The notes under the pieces: generated by a model
What the model was told of the DNA's origin: nothing
Database searches by the model: none
What the model saw: the letters and a program-made list of their open reading frames with translations, nothing else
Translations under genes and position numbers: made by a program
Part shown: positions 1 to 8,555 of the stretch, piece by piece
How positions within the stretch are numbered: position 1 is the first letter of the stretch
How the letters are laid out: every line of letters starts with the position of its first letter
From: Actinokineospora baliensis
GTDB taxonomy: Bacteria > Actinomycetota > Actinomycetes > Mycobacteriales > Pseudonocardiaceae
Direction: 5' to 3'
NCBI RefSeq assembly: GCF_016907695.1
Contig: NZ_JAFBCK010000001.1
Coordinates: 434,001 to 498,000, forward strand
Length of the DNA: 64,000 nucleotides

Positions 1-73
1 GCGTCCTACCTCGACCGCGCCTCTTACCGTGGCACCGCCCAACGTCGAGGCGGGCAGCCTTAAGTGCATCAAC

Positions 74-79
74 TAGTTT
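74..79 (+). promoter_or_regulatory. -10 element of leaderless TIGR03089 gene
   Basis: TAGTTT lies six bases before the GTG at 86, so transcription should start at or next to the start codon. There is no Shine-Dalgarno sequence. A CTTAAG lies near the -35 position. Confidence 0.5.
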
Positions 80-85
80 GATCTG

Positions 86-751
86 GTGAGCCTCACCGAA
101 GCCCTCTTGCGCCCTCTTCGCGCGTCCTCGGCGAAACCGCTGGTCACGCACTACGACGACGCAACAGGCAGCCGGGTTGAACTGTCGGTGGCGACCATGG
201 CGAACTGGGCGGCCAAAACCGCCAACTGGCTCGTCGAGGAGTACGACGTCGAGGCGGGCACACCCGTGGCTGTGCGGTTGCCCGCGCACTGGCAGACCGC
301 CGGGGTGTTGCTGGGCGCGTGGTGGGCGGGCGCGCACGTGGTCGCCGAGGGCCCTGCGGCAGTGACGTTCGTCGCACCCGGGGAGACCGCGGACGGGGTG
401 ACAGCCGCGGTGTCGCTGGACCCGATGGGGCGGGACCTGGGCGGTTCACGCGACGGGGTGATCGACTTCATCGGCGAGGCCCGCCTGTTCGGCGACGACT
501 ACTTCGGCGGGCCGGTACCGGGATCGACGCTCGCGCTGGCCGGGCTGACCGTGGACGAGGTGCTGGCGCGGGCGGCGGGGCTCGAACCGGGGGTCCGGGT
601 GCTGTCCACCCGGGAGTGGACGGTGCCGGACGGGGTGCTCAGCGCCCTGGTCGCCCCGCTGGTCGCCGGTGGGTCGGTGGTGCAGGTCAGCAACCCGGCA
701 CGGGTGGACGCCCACCGCACGGCGGAGCGGACGACCCTGGACTTGGCCTGA
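86..751 (+). CDS. TIGR03089 family protein
   Basis: This 221-residue protein matches the actinobacterial TIGR03089 family, whose members look like a fragment of an AMP-binding (acyl-CoA synthetase) fold. I see no complete P-loop or A-motif of an active adenylating enzyme, so activity is unknown. The sequence opens with SLTEALLRPL and shows the family's conserved block around TVPDGVLSALVAPLVAGGSVV near the C-terminus. The GTG start is placed by the -10 element six bases upstream, and there is no ribosome-binding site. Its TGA stop shares one base with the ATG of the following dehydrogenase, so the two are probably translationally coupled. In mycobacteria the homologue sits upstream of the fadE25-purE-purK region, as here. 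Confidence 0.8.
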   Translation: MSLTEALLRPLRASSAKPLVTHYDDATGSRVELSVATMANWAAKTANWLVEEYDVEAGTPVAVRLPAHWQTAGVLLGAWWAGAHVVAEGPAAVTFVAPGETADGVTAAVSLDPMGRDLGGSRDGVIDFIGEARLFGDDYFGGPVPGSTLALAGLTVDEVLARAAGLEPGVRVLSTREWTVPDGVLSALVAPLVAGGSVVQVSNPARVDAHRTAERTTLDLA

Positions 752-1548
752 TGCGGTCGTTCGCGGGGAAGGTCGCCGTGGTCACCGGGGCGGCTTCGGG
801 GATCGGGGACGCGTTGGTGACGGCGTTGGTCGCGGAGGGCGCCCAGGTGGCGGCCTCGGACATCGCCGAGGTGGGGGCTCGGGACGGGGTGCGGCCGTAC
901 CGGGTGGACGTGGGTGATCGGGATGCGGTGTACGCGCATGCCGAGCAGGTCGCGGGTGACTTCGGGCGGGTTGACCTGGTGGTCAACAACGCTGGGGTGG
1001 CGCTGCGCGGGACGGTCGCCCAGATGAGCGACGAGGACCTGCGCTGGGTCATGGACGTCGACTTCTGGGGAGTGGCGCACGGGTCGCGCGCGTTCCTGCC
1101 GCACCTGGTGGCCAGCCGCGGGCACCTGGTGAACGTGTCCAGCGTGTTCGGTCTGATCGGGGTGCCGACGCAGAGCGCCTACAACGCGGCCAAGTTCGCC
1201 GTCCGCGGCTTCACCGAGGCCCTGCGCCAGGAAATGGCGGGCGTCGTCGGCGTCACCTGCGTGCACCCCGGCGGCGTGCGGACCTCGATCGCCCGCAACG
1301 CGCGCACCTCCGACCCGGCCGAGAAAGAGTCCTTCGGACGCTCACTCGACCGGGTGGCGCTGACCTCACCGGACCGCGCGGCCCAGCGCATCCTCGACGG
1401 GGTGCGCCGTGACCGCGCCCGGGTCCTGATCGGCCCGGACGCCTACGTCATCGACCTGCTGCCGCGACTGCTGGGCTCCTGGTACCAGCCCCTGGTCCGC
1501 CGCGTCTTCAGCCCATCGTCTTCTGACCGTCGAGGCTCTCGCGGATGA
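751..1548 (+). CDS. SDR family NAD(P)-dependent oxidoreductase
   Basis: This is a classical short-chain dehydrogenase of 265 residues. The Rossmann dinucleotide motif TGAASGIG is at residues 12-19, NNAG at 79-82, the catalytic Ser at 131 and the YxxxK pair at Y144/K148. All key residues are intact. The C-terminal 40 residues (hydrophobic LLPRLLGSWYQPL) resemble the SDR members that associate with membranes and act on lipid-like substrates, but the substrate cannot be named. The start codon overlaps the stop of the TIGR03089 gene (TGATG). The 3' end overlaps the convergent DinB gene by about 40 bp. Confidence 0.88.
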   Translation: MRSFAGKVAVVTGAASGIGDALVTALVAEGAQVAASDIAEVGARDGVRPYRVDVGDRDAVYAHAEQVAGDFGRVDLVVNNAGVALRGTVAQMSDEDLRWVMDVDFWGVAHGSRAFLPHLVASRGHLVNVSSVFGLIGVPTQSAYNAAKFAVRGFTEALRQEMAGVVGVTCVHPGGVRTSIARNARTSDPAEKESFGRSLDRVALTSPDRAAQRILDGVRRDRARVLIGPDAYVIDLLPRLLGSWYQPLVRRVFSPSSSDRRGSRG

Positions 1549-2038
1549 TGTCCGCGTGCCCCGCGTGCTGCGCGGTCTCGGCGATGATGTGCAGCAGGAC
1601 GCGCCGCACGGACCTCGTGGCCCCGGCCTCGAACCAGGGCGCCTCCGGCAGCGGGAACGCCTGGTTGAGGTCCGCGGTCCTGACCAGCTCATCGGTCTTG
1701 GCGGCCACCTCGGCGTAGTTGGCGAGGTAGGTCTCGAGGGACTCGCCCGGGTTCATCCGGTGCTCGTCCTCCCAGTCCAGCTCAACACTGGCCATCCCAG
1801 CCGCGCCACCGACCATGAACCGGTACCAAGCCGCCTCAGTCGAGGCGACGTGCTTGATGAGCCCGCCGATGGTCAGCGCACTGACGGTCGTCCGCTGCGC
1901 CGCCTGCTCGTCGGTGAGCCCCTGGGCGGTGTGGCGCAGGAACCCCCGGTGCACGGTGAGGGTCTGCAGCAGATCCGCCCGCTCGGTGTCGAGGTCGGTG
2001 GCGGTCGGGGTGGTGGACAGGTCAAGCGGGCTGCTCAT
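1508..2038 (-). CDS. DinB family protein (DUF664 type)
   Basis: This 176-residue protein has the DinB/DUF664 four-helix fold pattern. The three metal-binding histidines are visible at H63 (GLIKHVAS), H158 and H161 (AQHAGHAD). Members bind a divalent metal, and some are mycothiol- or bacillithiol-dependent transferases; the reaction here cannot be assigned. The C-terminal HAGHADIIRESLDG segment is typical of actinobacterial members. The ATG is preceded by an AAAGGA ribosome-binding site. The gene converges on, and overlaps, the SDR gene. Confidence 0.85.
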   Translation of the reverse strand: MSSPLDLSTTPTATDLDTERADLLQTLTVHRGFLRHTAQGLTDEQAAQRTTVSALTIGGLIKHVASTEAAWYRFMVGGAAGMASVELDWEDEHRMNPGESLETYLANYAEVAAKTDELVRTADLNQAFPLPEAPWFEAGATRSVRRVLLHIIAETAQHAGHADIIRESLDGQKTMG

Positions 2039-2137
2039 GATGCGTCCTTTGAGGTCTCACGCGGTTCGTTGAGGACAACTCTAGGACGACTTGCGGACAG
2101 CTTCGGTCCGCAAGCAGGCGCTCATTCGAGTTTCACT

Positions 2138-2926
2138 TCACGGAGCCGGATGCCTACGCACAGCGACAGTCTCGCGCGCCTTTGCGCCAGCCCAGTAGCG
2201 ATCCGTGGGAGGAAGCTGCAGTGCGCGTTCCGCCTCGCGAATCAGCCTGTGGATACTTTGTCCGACTTCTTCGCCATCGGCCATAGCCAATAGTGCAACG
2301 AGGTTATGACCGATCCTGCGGATAGCAATCTCAAGCTGGAGAGACCGGTCAGAGGATTCACCACCCACCAGTATTTTGTGCTGGGCGCGAACCAACTCGA
2401 GGACTTCACCCAAGAGGTCCTCGGATGGCCGCTTCGCCACCGCGCCACGACTAGGAACCGCGCTAATCTCTTGGAGTTTGGCGTCCAACTCAGGCCACCA
2501 CTTGTCAAACGAGACGTCCAGCTTCTTCAGGGGAGCCGGGCATGCGCTGTTGATCGAGCCAACCAGCTTCCGCATGTCCTCTCGCTCGTAGACGGTCGCC
2601 TGGAACTGCAACAGCGGCCCAGTAACCTCCTTGGGCTCAACCCCGAATAGAAACGGCGACACCCGGCTGGTTTCCACGAACTTCGACAGCGCCCCCGCCT
2701 CGAAGTTCAACCAGGGCGCCGCCAAGTTGTCCTTCGTCGCACAGATGATCCCGAAGTTGCAGTCCGCCAACTCGGCCGCGATCCCCGCACTCCACCGCGC
2801 CCCCTTGTCGATGTCCTCCGACGACAGGTACGGCTCCACGGCCTGGATCACCGACGGGATCCACTCGCGCAGTACCTCGGCCACGTTCCGGCTGATCTCG
2901 CCGGACCAGCTGATGAAGACCTTCAC
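2138..2926 (-). CDS. TIR domain-containing protein
   Basis: The first 110 residues form a bacterial TIR domain. It begins VFISWSGE, followed by an amphipathic helix, EDIDKG in the BB-loop position and GIICAT in the next strand. WLNFEAGAL carries the conserved glutamate (E76) that is the catalytic residue in NAD-cleaving TIR proteins. Residues 150-262 are helical with no named domain. I start at GTG 2926, which has GGAG six bases upstream. A longer reading to 2986 would run into the terminator of the next gene. GC is visibly low (about 50% over 2281-2340), and the gene is absent from the mycobacterial arrangement of this region, so it looks acquired. A role in phage defence or NAD signalling is inference only. 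Confidence 0.75.
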   Translation of the reverse strand: MKVFISWSGEISRNVAEVLREWIPSVIQAVEPYLSSEDIDKGARWSAGIAAELADCNFGIICATKDNLAAPWLNFEAGALSKFVETSRVSPFLFGVEPKEVTGPLLQFQATVYEREDMRKLVGSINSACPAPLKKLDVSFDKWWPELDAKLQEISAVPSRGAVAKRPSEDLLGEVLELVRAQHKILVGGESSDRSLQLEIAIRRIGHNLVALLAMADGEEVGQSIHRLIREAERALQLPPTDRYWAGAKARETVAVRRHPAP

Positions 2927-2969
2927 ACCCCGCTCCGTCGGGACCCGAGCACCCACCGTTACACAACAA

Positions 2970-3001
2970 AGGGCGGCCCGGTCCACCGACCGGGCCGCCC
3001 T
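2970..3001 (-). terminator. Intrinsic terminator of the acyl-CoA dehydrogenase gene
   Basis: A perfect 14-bp stem (AGGGCGGCCCGGTC) with a 4-base loop. On the minus strand it is followed by TTTGTTGTGT. It lies just past the stop of the acyl-CoA dehydrogenase and upstream of the TIR gene, so it separates the two transcripts. Confidence 0.85.
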
Positions 3002-3016
3002 CTCCAGAAGATCTAG

Positions 3017-4177
3017 CTACCCCTTGAGCAGGGACCGCGCCATCACCATGCGCTGGATCTGGTTGGTGCCCTCGTAGATCTGGGTGATCTTCGCGTCGCG
3101 CATCATGCGCTCCACCGGGAAGTCGCGCGTGTAGCCCGCTCCGCCGAACAGCTGTACCGCGTCGGTTGTGACCTCCATGGCCGTGTCCGAGGCGAAGGTC
3201 TTGGCGGCGCTGGAGGCGAAGGACCCGCCCGGCTCGCCGCGTTCGACCTTGGCAGCGGCGGCGTACACGAGGTGGCGGGCGGCTTCGATCTTCATCGCCA
3301 TGTCGGCGAGCATGAACTGGACGCCTTGGAACTCGGCGATGGATTTGCCGAATTGCTTGCGGTCCTTGACGTAGGCGACGGCCGCGTCGAGGGCGCCTTG
3401 GGCGATTCCCAGTGCCTGCGCGCCGATCGAGTGGCGGGTGTGGTCGAGGGTGCGCAGCGCGAGCCGCAGGCCCTGGCCGGGTTCGCCGATGATGCGGTCG
3501 GCGGGGATCTCGCAGTTCTCGAAGTAGATCTCGCGGGTCGGGGAGCCCTTGATGCCGAGCTTGCGCTCTTTGGGCCCGACCACGAAACCGGGGTCGTCCT
3601 TGTGCACCATGAACGCCGAGATGCCGTCGGCCGGCTTGGCCGCGTCCGGGTTGGACACCGCCATCACCGTGTACCAGCTGGACTCGCCCGCGTTGGTGAT
3701 CCAGCACTTGGTGCCGTTGAGCACCCAGCTCGACCCCTCCGAGCGGGCCTTCGTGCGCATCGACGCCGTGTCCGACCCGGCTTCGCGCTCGGACAGCGCG
3801 TAGGAGGCCATCTCACCGGCGGCGATCGCGGAGAGCACCTGCTGCTTGAGCCCCTCGGAGCCGCCGAGGATCAGGTTCATCGTGCCCAGCTTGTTGACCG
3901 CCGGGATCAGCGAGGACGACCCGCAGACCCTGGCGACCTCCTCGATCACGATGTTGGTCGCCACCGAGTCGGCGCCCTGGCCGTCGTAGGCCTCGGGGAT
4001 GTGCGGTGCGGCGAACCCGGCCTTGTTCAGCGCGGTCAGCGCCTCGACCGGGAACCGCTCCTGCTCGTCCACCTCGACCGCGTGCGGCGCGATCTCCTTC
4101 TCGGCGAGGTCGCGCACGGCCTCGCGCAGCGCGTTGTGCTCGTCGCCGAGCTGGTAGAGCCCGTAGCCCGCGTCCAC
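3017..4177 (-). CDS. Acyl-CoA dehydrogenase (FadE25-like)
   Basis: FAD enzyme of 386 residues, the usual length for the family, that oxidises acyl-CoA to trans-2-enoyl-CoA. The FAD/substrate motif YALSEREAGSD is at residues 126-136. The C-terminal QIYEGTNQIQ supplies the catalytic base Glu at about residue 369. The GTG start has GGAGG eight bases upstream. Its position beside purE/purK matches fadE25 of mycobacteria, so a housekeeping beta-oxidation or branched-chain acyl-CoA role is likely. The exact chain specificity is not visible from sequence. Confidence 0.93.
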   Translation of the reverse strand: MDAGYGLYQLGDEHNALREAVRDLAEKEIAPHAVEVDEQERFPVEALTALNKAGFAAPHIPEAYDGQGADSVATNIVIEEVARVCGSSSLIPAVNKLGTMNLILGGSEGLKQQVLSAIAAGEMASYALSEREAGSDTASMRTKARSEGSSWVLNGTKCWITNAGESSWYTVMAVSNPDAAKPADGISAFMVHKDDPGFVVGPKERKLGIKGSPTREIYFENCEIPADRIIGEPGQGLRLALRTLDHTRHSIGAQALGIAQGALDAAVAYVKDRKQFGKSIAEFQGVQFMLADMAMKIEAARHLVYAAAAKVERGEPGGSFASSAAKTFASDTAMEVTTDAVQLFGGAGYTRDFPVERMMRDAKITQIYEGTNQIQRMVMARSLLKG

Positions 4178-4256
4178 GTCAGTTACCTCCCGGTACGGCA
4201 GCGTCCAGACCCGATGTTAGCGCCCGTTCACTTCGGTGTCCTTGTGTGCTGCGCCG

Positions 4257-5066
4257 CTAGGCGATGAACGAGCCCGCGACCAGGAAGGTGAACAGCGCGG
4301 CCCCGGTCGCCACCGCGGTCACCGCGAACGCGCCGAGGGCCCTGCCGATGCCGTAGCGGTACCCCGGCCTGGTCAGGGTCCACTGCCAGAACATGAGCAG
4401 CACGCCGACCAGCGCGTTCGCCGGGTGCGCGATCGCGTCTATGGTGCCGCCGAGCAGGGCGATCGCGAACACCATCAGCACCAGCCAGCCGAGCCCGGTG
4501 GTCCACACCACCGCGCGCCACTCGTCGGTGGGCCGCCTGCCGCCGAACCCGGCGACCAGCGCGGCGAGGAGCGCGAGCGCGCCGGTGGCGGCCAGCGGCA
4601 CCCATTCCAGGCCCGCGGGCAGCGACACCCTGGGCCATTCGTCGGCGAGGCGGTCGATCTCCGCGTTGCTCAGGCCGATACCCGCGGGCAGCCGCGCGGC
4701 GGCGCCGTCACCGCTGGGCCCGTAGGCGAAGGTCGCCTCGCACATCCTCGGCTTGCCGCCGTAGCGCGCGGTGCACGAGATCGCCCCGGTTTCGGTCGCC
4801 GGGCGCGTCATGGCGACCTCCAGCGGTCGGCCGACGACGTCGACCACGCAGGTCTCGACCAGACCGACCTGCACGCAGGACAACGCGGCCCTCGGCAGCG
4901 TCACCCAGTTGTCCTGGCCGTTGTTCACAGCGACGTCGTGGATCTGCTCGTATTCCCGCGTGGGCGCGGTGACCACGAGCACGAGGCAGATCCCGAACAG
5001 CACGAGCAGCAGCGCGCCCGGCAGGGCGGACCGGGCGGTGAACCGGGATGTCGTGGTCTCCGGCAT
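4257..5066 (-). CDS. Membrane protein, third copy of a tandem paralogous trio
   Basis: I do not recognise a named family. The 269-residue product has one N-terminal transmembrane segment (ALPGALLLVLFGICLVLVV), an outside domain of about 110 residues, and three more transmembrane segments. The outside domain holds four cysteines in the pattern LSC..ETC..ISC..MCE. Between the last membrane segments is the motif FWQWTLTRPG, and a GFGGRRP loop precedes the second one. The same order of features occurs in the next two genes, so they are paralogues. Its ATG lies 2 bp after the stop of the middle copy. It lacks the conserved leader carried by the other two copies, so it probably depends on read-through translation. 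Confidence 0.75.
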   Translation of the reverse strand: MPETTTSRFTARSALPGALLLVLFGICLVLVVTAPTREYEQIHDVAVNNGQDNWVTLPRAALSCVQVGLVETCVVDVVGRPLEVAMTRPATETGAISCTARYGGKPRMCEATFAYGPSGDGAAARLPAGIGLSNAEIDRLADEWPRVSLPAGLEWVPLAATGALALLAALVAGFGGRRPTDEWRAVVWTTGLGWLVLMVFAIALLGGTIDAIAHPANALVGVLLMFWQWTLTRPGYRYGIGRALGAFAVTAVATGAALFTFLVAGSFIA

Positions 5067-5068
5067 GG

Positions 5069-5878
5069 CTAGTCGACGAACGCGCCCGAGAGCATGAACA
5101 GCAGCAGCGCGACGGAGGAAGCCAACGCTGTCGCCGCGAAAGCCCCTAGTGCGCGCCAGATCCCGAGCACGTGGCCCGGTCGGGTGAGGGTCCACTGCCA
5201 CCACACGAGCACGCCGCCCGCGATGAGCAGGATCGGGTGGATCAGCAGGAACACGTGACCGCGCAAGAGGAAGACCGACCCCACCAGCAGCACCACCCAG
5301 CCGATGCCGGTCAGCCAGAGCAGCGGGCGGTGGTCGTTCACCGGCCGCCTGCCGCCGAACCCGGCCACCACCCCGAACCCGACGGCGAGCACGACGACCA
5401 AGACCGGACCGGCGTCGGCGATGGTGCCCACTTCCGCCCACCACGGCGCGACTCCGGCGAGATCGTCAGCCGAAACGCCGAGGTCGTCCGAGATCAGCGC
5501 GACCGCGCCAACGCCCGTAGACGTGTAGTCGTAGCTCGCCCCGCAGCTCACCGGATAGCCGTCGTACTGGGCGGTGCAGGAGATGTGCCGGTCCGAACCG
5601 GTGTAGGTCATCGACGCCCGCAACGGCTTGCCCGCGATGTCCACCGCGCAGGTGGAGGTGTCGCCGACCATTTCGCACGACAGGGCCGAACGCGGGATCG
5701 TCGGCCAGTCCGGCTGCCCGTTGTCGATGGAGATGGCGTAGATCTGCCCGTCGTCACCGCGACCGGGCGCGATGGCCGCCAGCAGGGCCAGGACGCCGAA
5801 CAGGATCACCAGCAGTGCGCCGGGTAGGGCCGCCCGCACGGTGAGCCGGGGCGGGGTGACCGGGGCGATCACGGACAT
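5069..5878 (-). CDS. Membrane protein, second copy of a tandem paralogous trio
   Basis: This 269-residue paralogue of the genes on both sides has the same four-helix layout and the same four-cysteine outside domain (ALSC, TSTC, HISC, VSCG). It also has GFGGRRP and WWQWTLTRPG motifs. The start at ATG 5878 has AGGAGG six bases upstream. The 25 bases before the start are nearly identical to those before the first copy, so the duplication unit included the translation signals. Function is unknown. The cysteines suggest two disulfides outside the cytoplasm. Confidence 0.75.
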   Translation of the reverse strand: MSVIAPVTPPRLTVRAALPGALLVILFGVLALLAAIAPGRGDDGQIYAISIDNGQPDWPTIPRSALSCEMVGDTSTCAVDIAGKPLRASMTYTGSDRHISCTAQYDGYPVSCGASYDYTSTGVGAVALISDDLGVSADDLAGVAPWWAEVGTIADAGPVLVVVLAVGFGVVAGFGGRRPVNDHRPLLWLTGIGWVVLLVGSVFLLRGHVFLLIHPILLIAGGVLVWWQWTLTRPGHVLGIWRALGAFAATALASSVALLLFMLSGAFVD

Positions 5879-5924
5879 CGGGCTCCTCCTGGAGACCTCG
5901 CGCGGCACTGGCTGGCTAGCTGAA

Positions 5925-6743
5925 CTAGTCGATGTACATCGCGGCGAACAGGAACACGAACATCGACACAAAGCAGGCGACCGTCGTCACCAGGAACGCC
6001 GTGATCGCGCGGACCCACCCGGTGCGCCACCCCGGTCTGGTCAGCGCCCACTGCCAGAACATCAGCACCGCCGCGACCACCAGCACCGGCTGGACCAGGT
6101 CGAACATGGTGGTGTTCACCACCGCGAGGATCCCCACGTGCAGCGCGACCCACCCCACGCCGACGCCCGCGACCCACAGGCGGGGATGCGCGATCGACCG
6201 CCTGCTGCTCAACCCAACGACCAGGGCGGCGGCGAGCGGGCACATCAGGAGCACGACCGGCAACGCCAGCGGCAGGCCGTTGTCGAGCCGCCACCACGGC
6301 ATCGCCTCGGCGGCGATCTGGTCGAACTCGGCGGCGCTGAACCCGAGGTCGTCGGCCAGGTTCGCCCCGGCGGGGAAGATCGGGTAGCGGTTGTAGGAGA
6401 CCGAACAGCCGCGCGAACGCCCCGCGTACTCGGCGAAGCACTGCACGGACCCGCTCTCGGGCGGGGTGATGGCGACCCGCAGCGGCCGGTCGAGGACGTC
6501 GACCGTGCAGACGGTCCGCGCGCCCTCCGGCGCGCAGTCCAGCGACTCACCGGGGATCTCAGCCCGGTCCGGGCCCCGGGTGATCGTCAGTTCGCTGATG
6601 CCGTTCGGGTCGGCCAGGATCGGCGCCATCGGCAGCATCGAGGCGTAGGCCAGCAGCAGGAGGACGAGCAGCGCGCCGGGCACGAGGGCCCGCACGGTGA
6701 ACCTGGGCGCGGCGACCGGGGCGGCCGGGGCGATCGTGGACAT
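5925..6743 (-). CDS. Membrane protein, first copy of a tandem paralogous trio
   Basis: This 272-residue paralogue is the most divergent of the three but keeps the N-terminal helix (VPGALLVLLLLAYASML), the four outside cysteines (LDC, TVC, VQC, RGC) and the FWQWALTRPG motif before the last helix. GGAGG lies close upstream of ATG 6743. It is 76 bp downstream of purE on the same strand, so the trio may be read from the purK-purE transcript. No catalytic motif is visible. A receptor, sensor or envelope-assembly role would be guesswork. Confidence 0.75.
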   Translation of the reverse strand: MSTIAPAAPVAAPRFTVRALVPGALLVLLLLAYASMLPMAPILADPNGISELTITRGPDRAEIPGESLDCAPEGARTVCTVDVLDRPLRVAITPPESGSVQCFAEYAGRSRGCSVSYNRYPIFPAGANLADDLGFSAAEFDQIAAEAMPWWRLDNGLPLALPVVLLMCPLAAALVVGLSSRRSIAHPRLWVAGVGVGWVALHVGILAVVNTTMFDLVQPVLVVAAVLMFWQWALTRPGWRTGWVRAITAFLVTTVACFVSMFVFLFAAMYID

Positions 6744-6819
6744 CGGGCTCCTCCGGGAGACCTCGCTCGACACTCACCGTGTCGCGCCGCCGACGCCCGC
6801 GTTACCGCGCCTCACCCGG

Positions 6820-7320
6820 TCAGCTCAGCGTCGCCCGCAGCGCCGCGTCCTTCTCCAGCACCAAGTCCCGCAACGACTCCTGGAACGCCGCCACCCGCTG
6901 CCGCAGGTCCGCGTCGGCCGCGGCCAGGATCCGCACGGCGAGCAGACCGGCGTTGCGCGCCCCGCCGACCGACATGGTCGCGACCGGGATCCCGGCGGGC
7001 ATCTGCACGATCGACAGCAGCGAGTCCATGCCGTCGAGGTACTTCAGCGGCACCGGGACGCCGACGACCGGCAGCACGGTGGCCGAGGCGACCATGCCGG
7101 GCAGGTGGGCGGCGCCACCGGCCCCCGCGATGATCACCTTCAGGCCGCGGTCGGCGGCGGTGGTGGCGTAGTCGAGCATGCGCTGCGGGGTGCGGTGCGC
7201 GGAGATCACGCTGACCTCGTGCGGCACGTCGAACTCGGCCAGCGCCTCGGCGGCCAGCCGCATCACCGGCCAGTCCGAGTCGCTGCCCATGATCACGCCG
7301 ACTGCGGGGGTGTCGGTCAC
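6820..7320 (-). CDS. purE: 5-(carboxyamino)imidazole ribonucleotide mutase
   Basis: Class I PurE (166 residues) moves the carboxylate of N5-CAIR to C4, giving CAIR in purine synthesis. The signature GSDSDWPVM is at the N-terminus, SAHRTP follows, and GGAAHLPGM lies in the substrate loop. All match active class I enzymes. The GTG start has AGGAG seven bases upstream. The gene lies 38 bp downstream of purK on the same strand, giving the enzyme pair for two consecutive steps. Confidence 0.96.
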   Translation of the reverse strand: MTDTPAVGVIMGSDSDWPVMRLAAEALAEFDVPHEVSVISAHRTPQRMLDYATTAADRGLKVIIAGAGGAAHLPGMVASATVLPVVGVPVPLKYLDGMDSLLSIVQMPAGIPVATMSVGGARNAGLLAVRILAAADADLRQRVAAFQESLRDLVLEKDAALRATLS

Positions 7321-7358
7321 CTCGTTGCTCCTGTCTGGTGGACCCGGTGGGGCTGGGG

Positions 7359-8543
7359 CTAGTGGATCTGGTGGCCGTCGAGCCAGACGGCGGTGGCCAG
7401 CCAGTGCGCGGCCAGCTTGGCCCTGGCGCGGGTCTCGGCGAGGTCGGTGCCGAGGAAGGTCACGTGCCCGACCTTGCGGCCGGGCCGCTCCTGCTTGCCG
7501 TAGAGGTGCACGCGCGCGTCGCGGAAGCGGGCGAACAGGTGGTGCAGCCGCTCGTCGACGCCCATCGCCGGGGTCTCGGCGGCGCCGAGGACGTTGGCCA
7601 TGACGACGGCGGGCGCGACCGGGTCGGTGGCACCGAGCGGGTAGTCCAGGACGGCGCGGATGTGCTGCTCGAACTGGGAGGTCAGCGCGCCCTCGATGGT
7701 CCAGTGACCCGAGTTGTGCGGGCGCATGGCCAGCTCGTTGACCACGACACCGGTCTCGGTCTCGAACAGCTCGACGGCCAGCACGCCGACGACGCCGAGT
7801 TCGGTGGCGACCCGCAGCGCGAGCTCCTGGGCGCGGTCGGCGAGGTCGGGGGCCAGGTCGGGTGCGGGGGCCAGCACCTCGACGCAGATGCCGTCGACCT
7901 GCACGGTCTCCACCACCGGCCAGCAGGCGCCCTGGCCGAACGGGGAGCGGGCGACCAGCGCGGCGAGCTCGCGGCGCATCACGACCCGCTGCTCGACCAG
8001 CAGCGGCGTACCCGCGGCGAGCAGGTCGGGCACGATCTCCGCGGCCTTCGCGGCGTCGTCGAGCATCCAGACGCCGCGGCCGTCGTAGCCACCGCGGGCG
8101 GCCTTGAGCACGCACGGCCAGCCCTCGGCGTCACCGAACCCGACCACGTCCTCGACGGAGCCCACCTCGGCGAAGGCCGGGATCGGGAGGCCGAGGTCGG
8201 CGAGCTTGCGGCGCATGACCAGCTTGTCCTGGGCGTGCACGAGCGCGTCCGGACCGGGGTGGACCTTGACCCCGTCGGCGACCAAGGCGCGCAGGTGCTC
8301 AGTAGGCACGTGCTCGTGGTCGAAGGTGAGCACGTCGACGCCCTTGGCGAACTCGCGCAGAGCAGCCAGGTCGGTGTGGTGGCCGAGCATGACGTTCGGC
8401 GAGACCAAGGGCGCGGGCTCGGCGGGGTCGACCGCGAGCACGTGCAACGACTGGCCGAGCGCGACGGCGGCCTGGTGCGCCATGCGCGCCAGCTGTCCAC
8501 CGCCGACCATCCCGACCACGGGGAAACCGGTACGTGCGTCCAC
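7359..8543 (-). CDS. purK: 5-(carboxyamino)imidazole ribonucleotide synthase
   Basis: ATP-grasp enzyme of 394 residues that makes N5-CAIR from AIR, bicarbonate and ATP. The N-terminal GGGQLARM loop, the ATP-grasp [12 protein letters not shown] segment and the C-terminal [14 protein letters not shown] motif are all present. The GTG start lacks a good ribosome-binding site, but TAGAGT lies nine bases upstream, so a nearly leaderless transcript is likely. It is only 12 bp downstream of the GT87 gene, whose stop precedes this -10. Confidence 0.96.
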   Translation of the reverse strand: MDARTGFPVVGMVGGGQLARMAHQAAVALGQSLHVLAVDPAEPAPLVSPNVMLGHHTDLAALREFAKGVDVLTFDHEHVPTEHLRALVADGVKVHPGPDALVHAQDKLVMRRKLADLGLPIPAFAEVGSVEDVVGFGDAEGWPCVLKAARGGYDGRGVWMLDDAAKAAEIVPDLLAAGTPLLVEQRVVMRRELAALVARSPFGQGACWPVVETVQVDGICVEVLAPAPDLAPDLADRAQELALRVATELGVVGVLAVELFETETGVVVNELAMRPHNSGHWTIEGALTSQFEQHIRAVLDYPLGATDPVAPAVVMANVLGAAETPAMGVDERLHHLFARFRDARVHLYGKQERPGRKVGHVTFLGTDLAETRARAKLAAHWLATAVWLDGHQIH

Positions 8544-8555
8544 GAACAGGGGACT

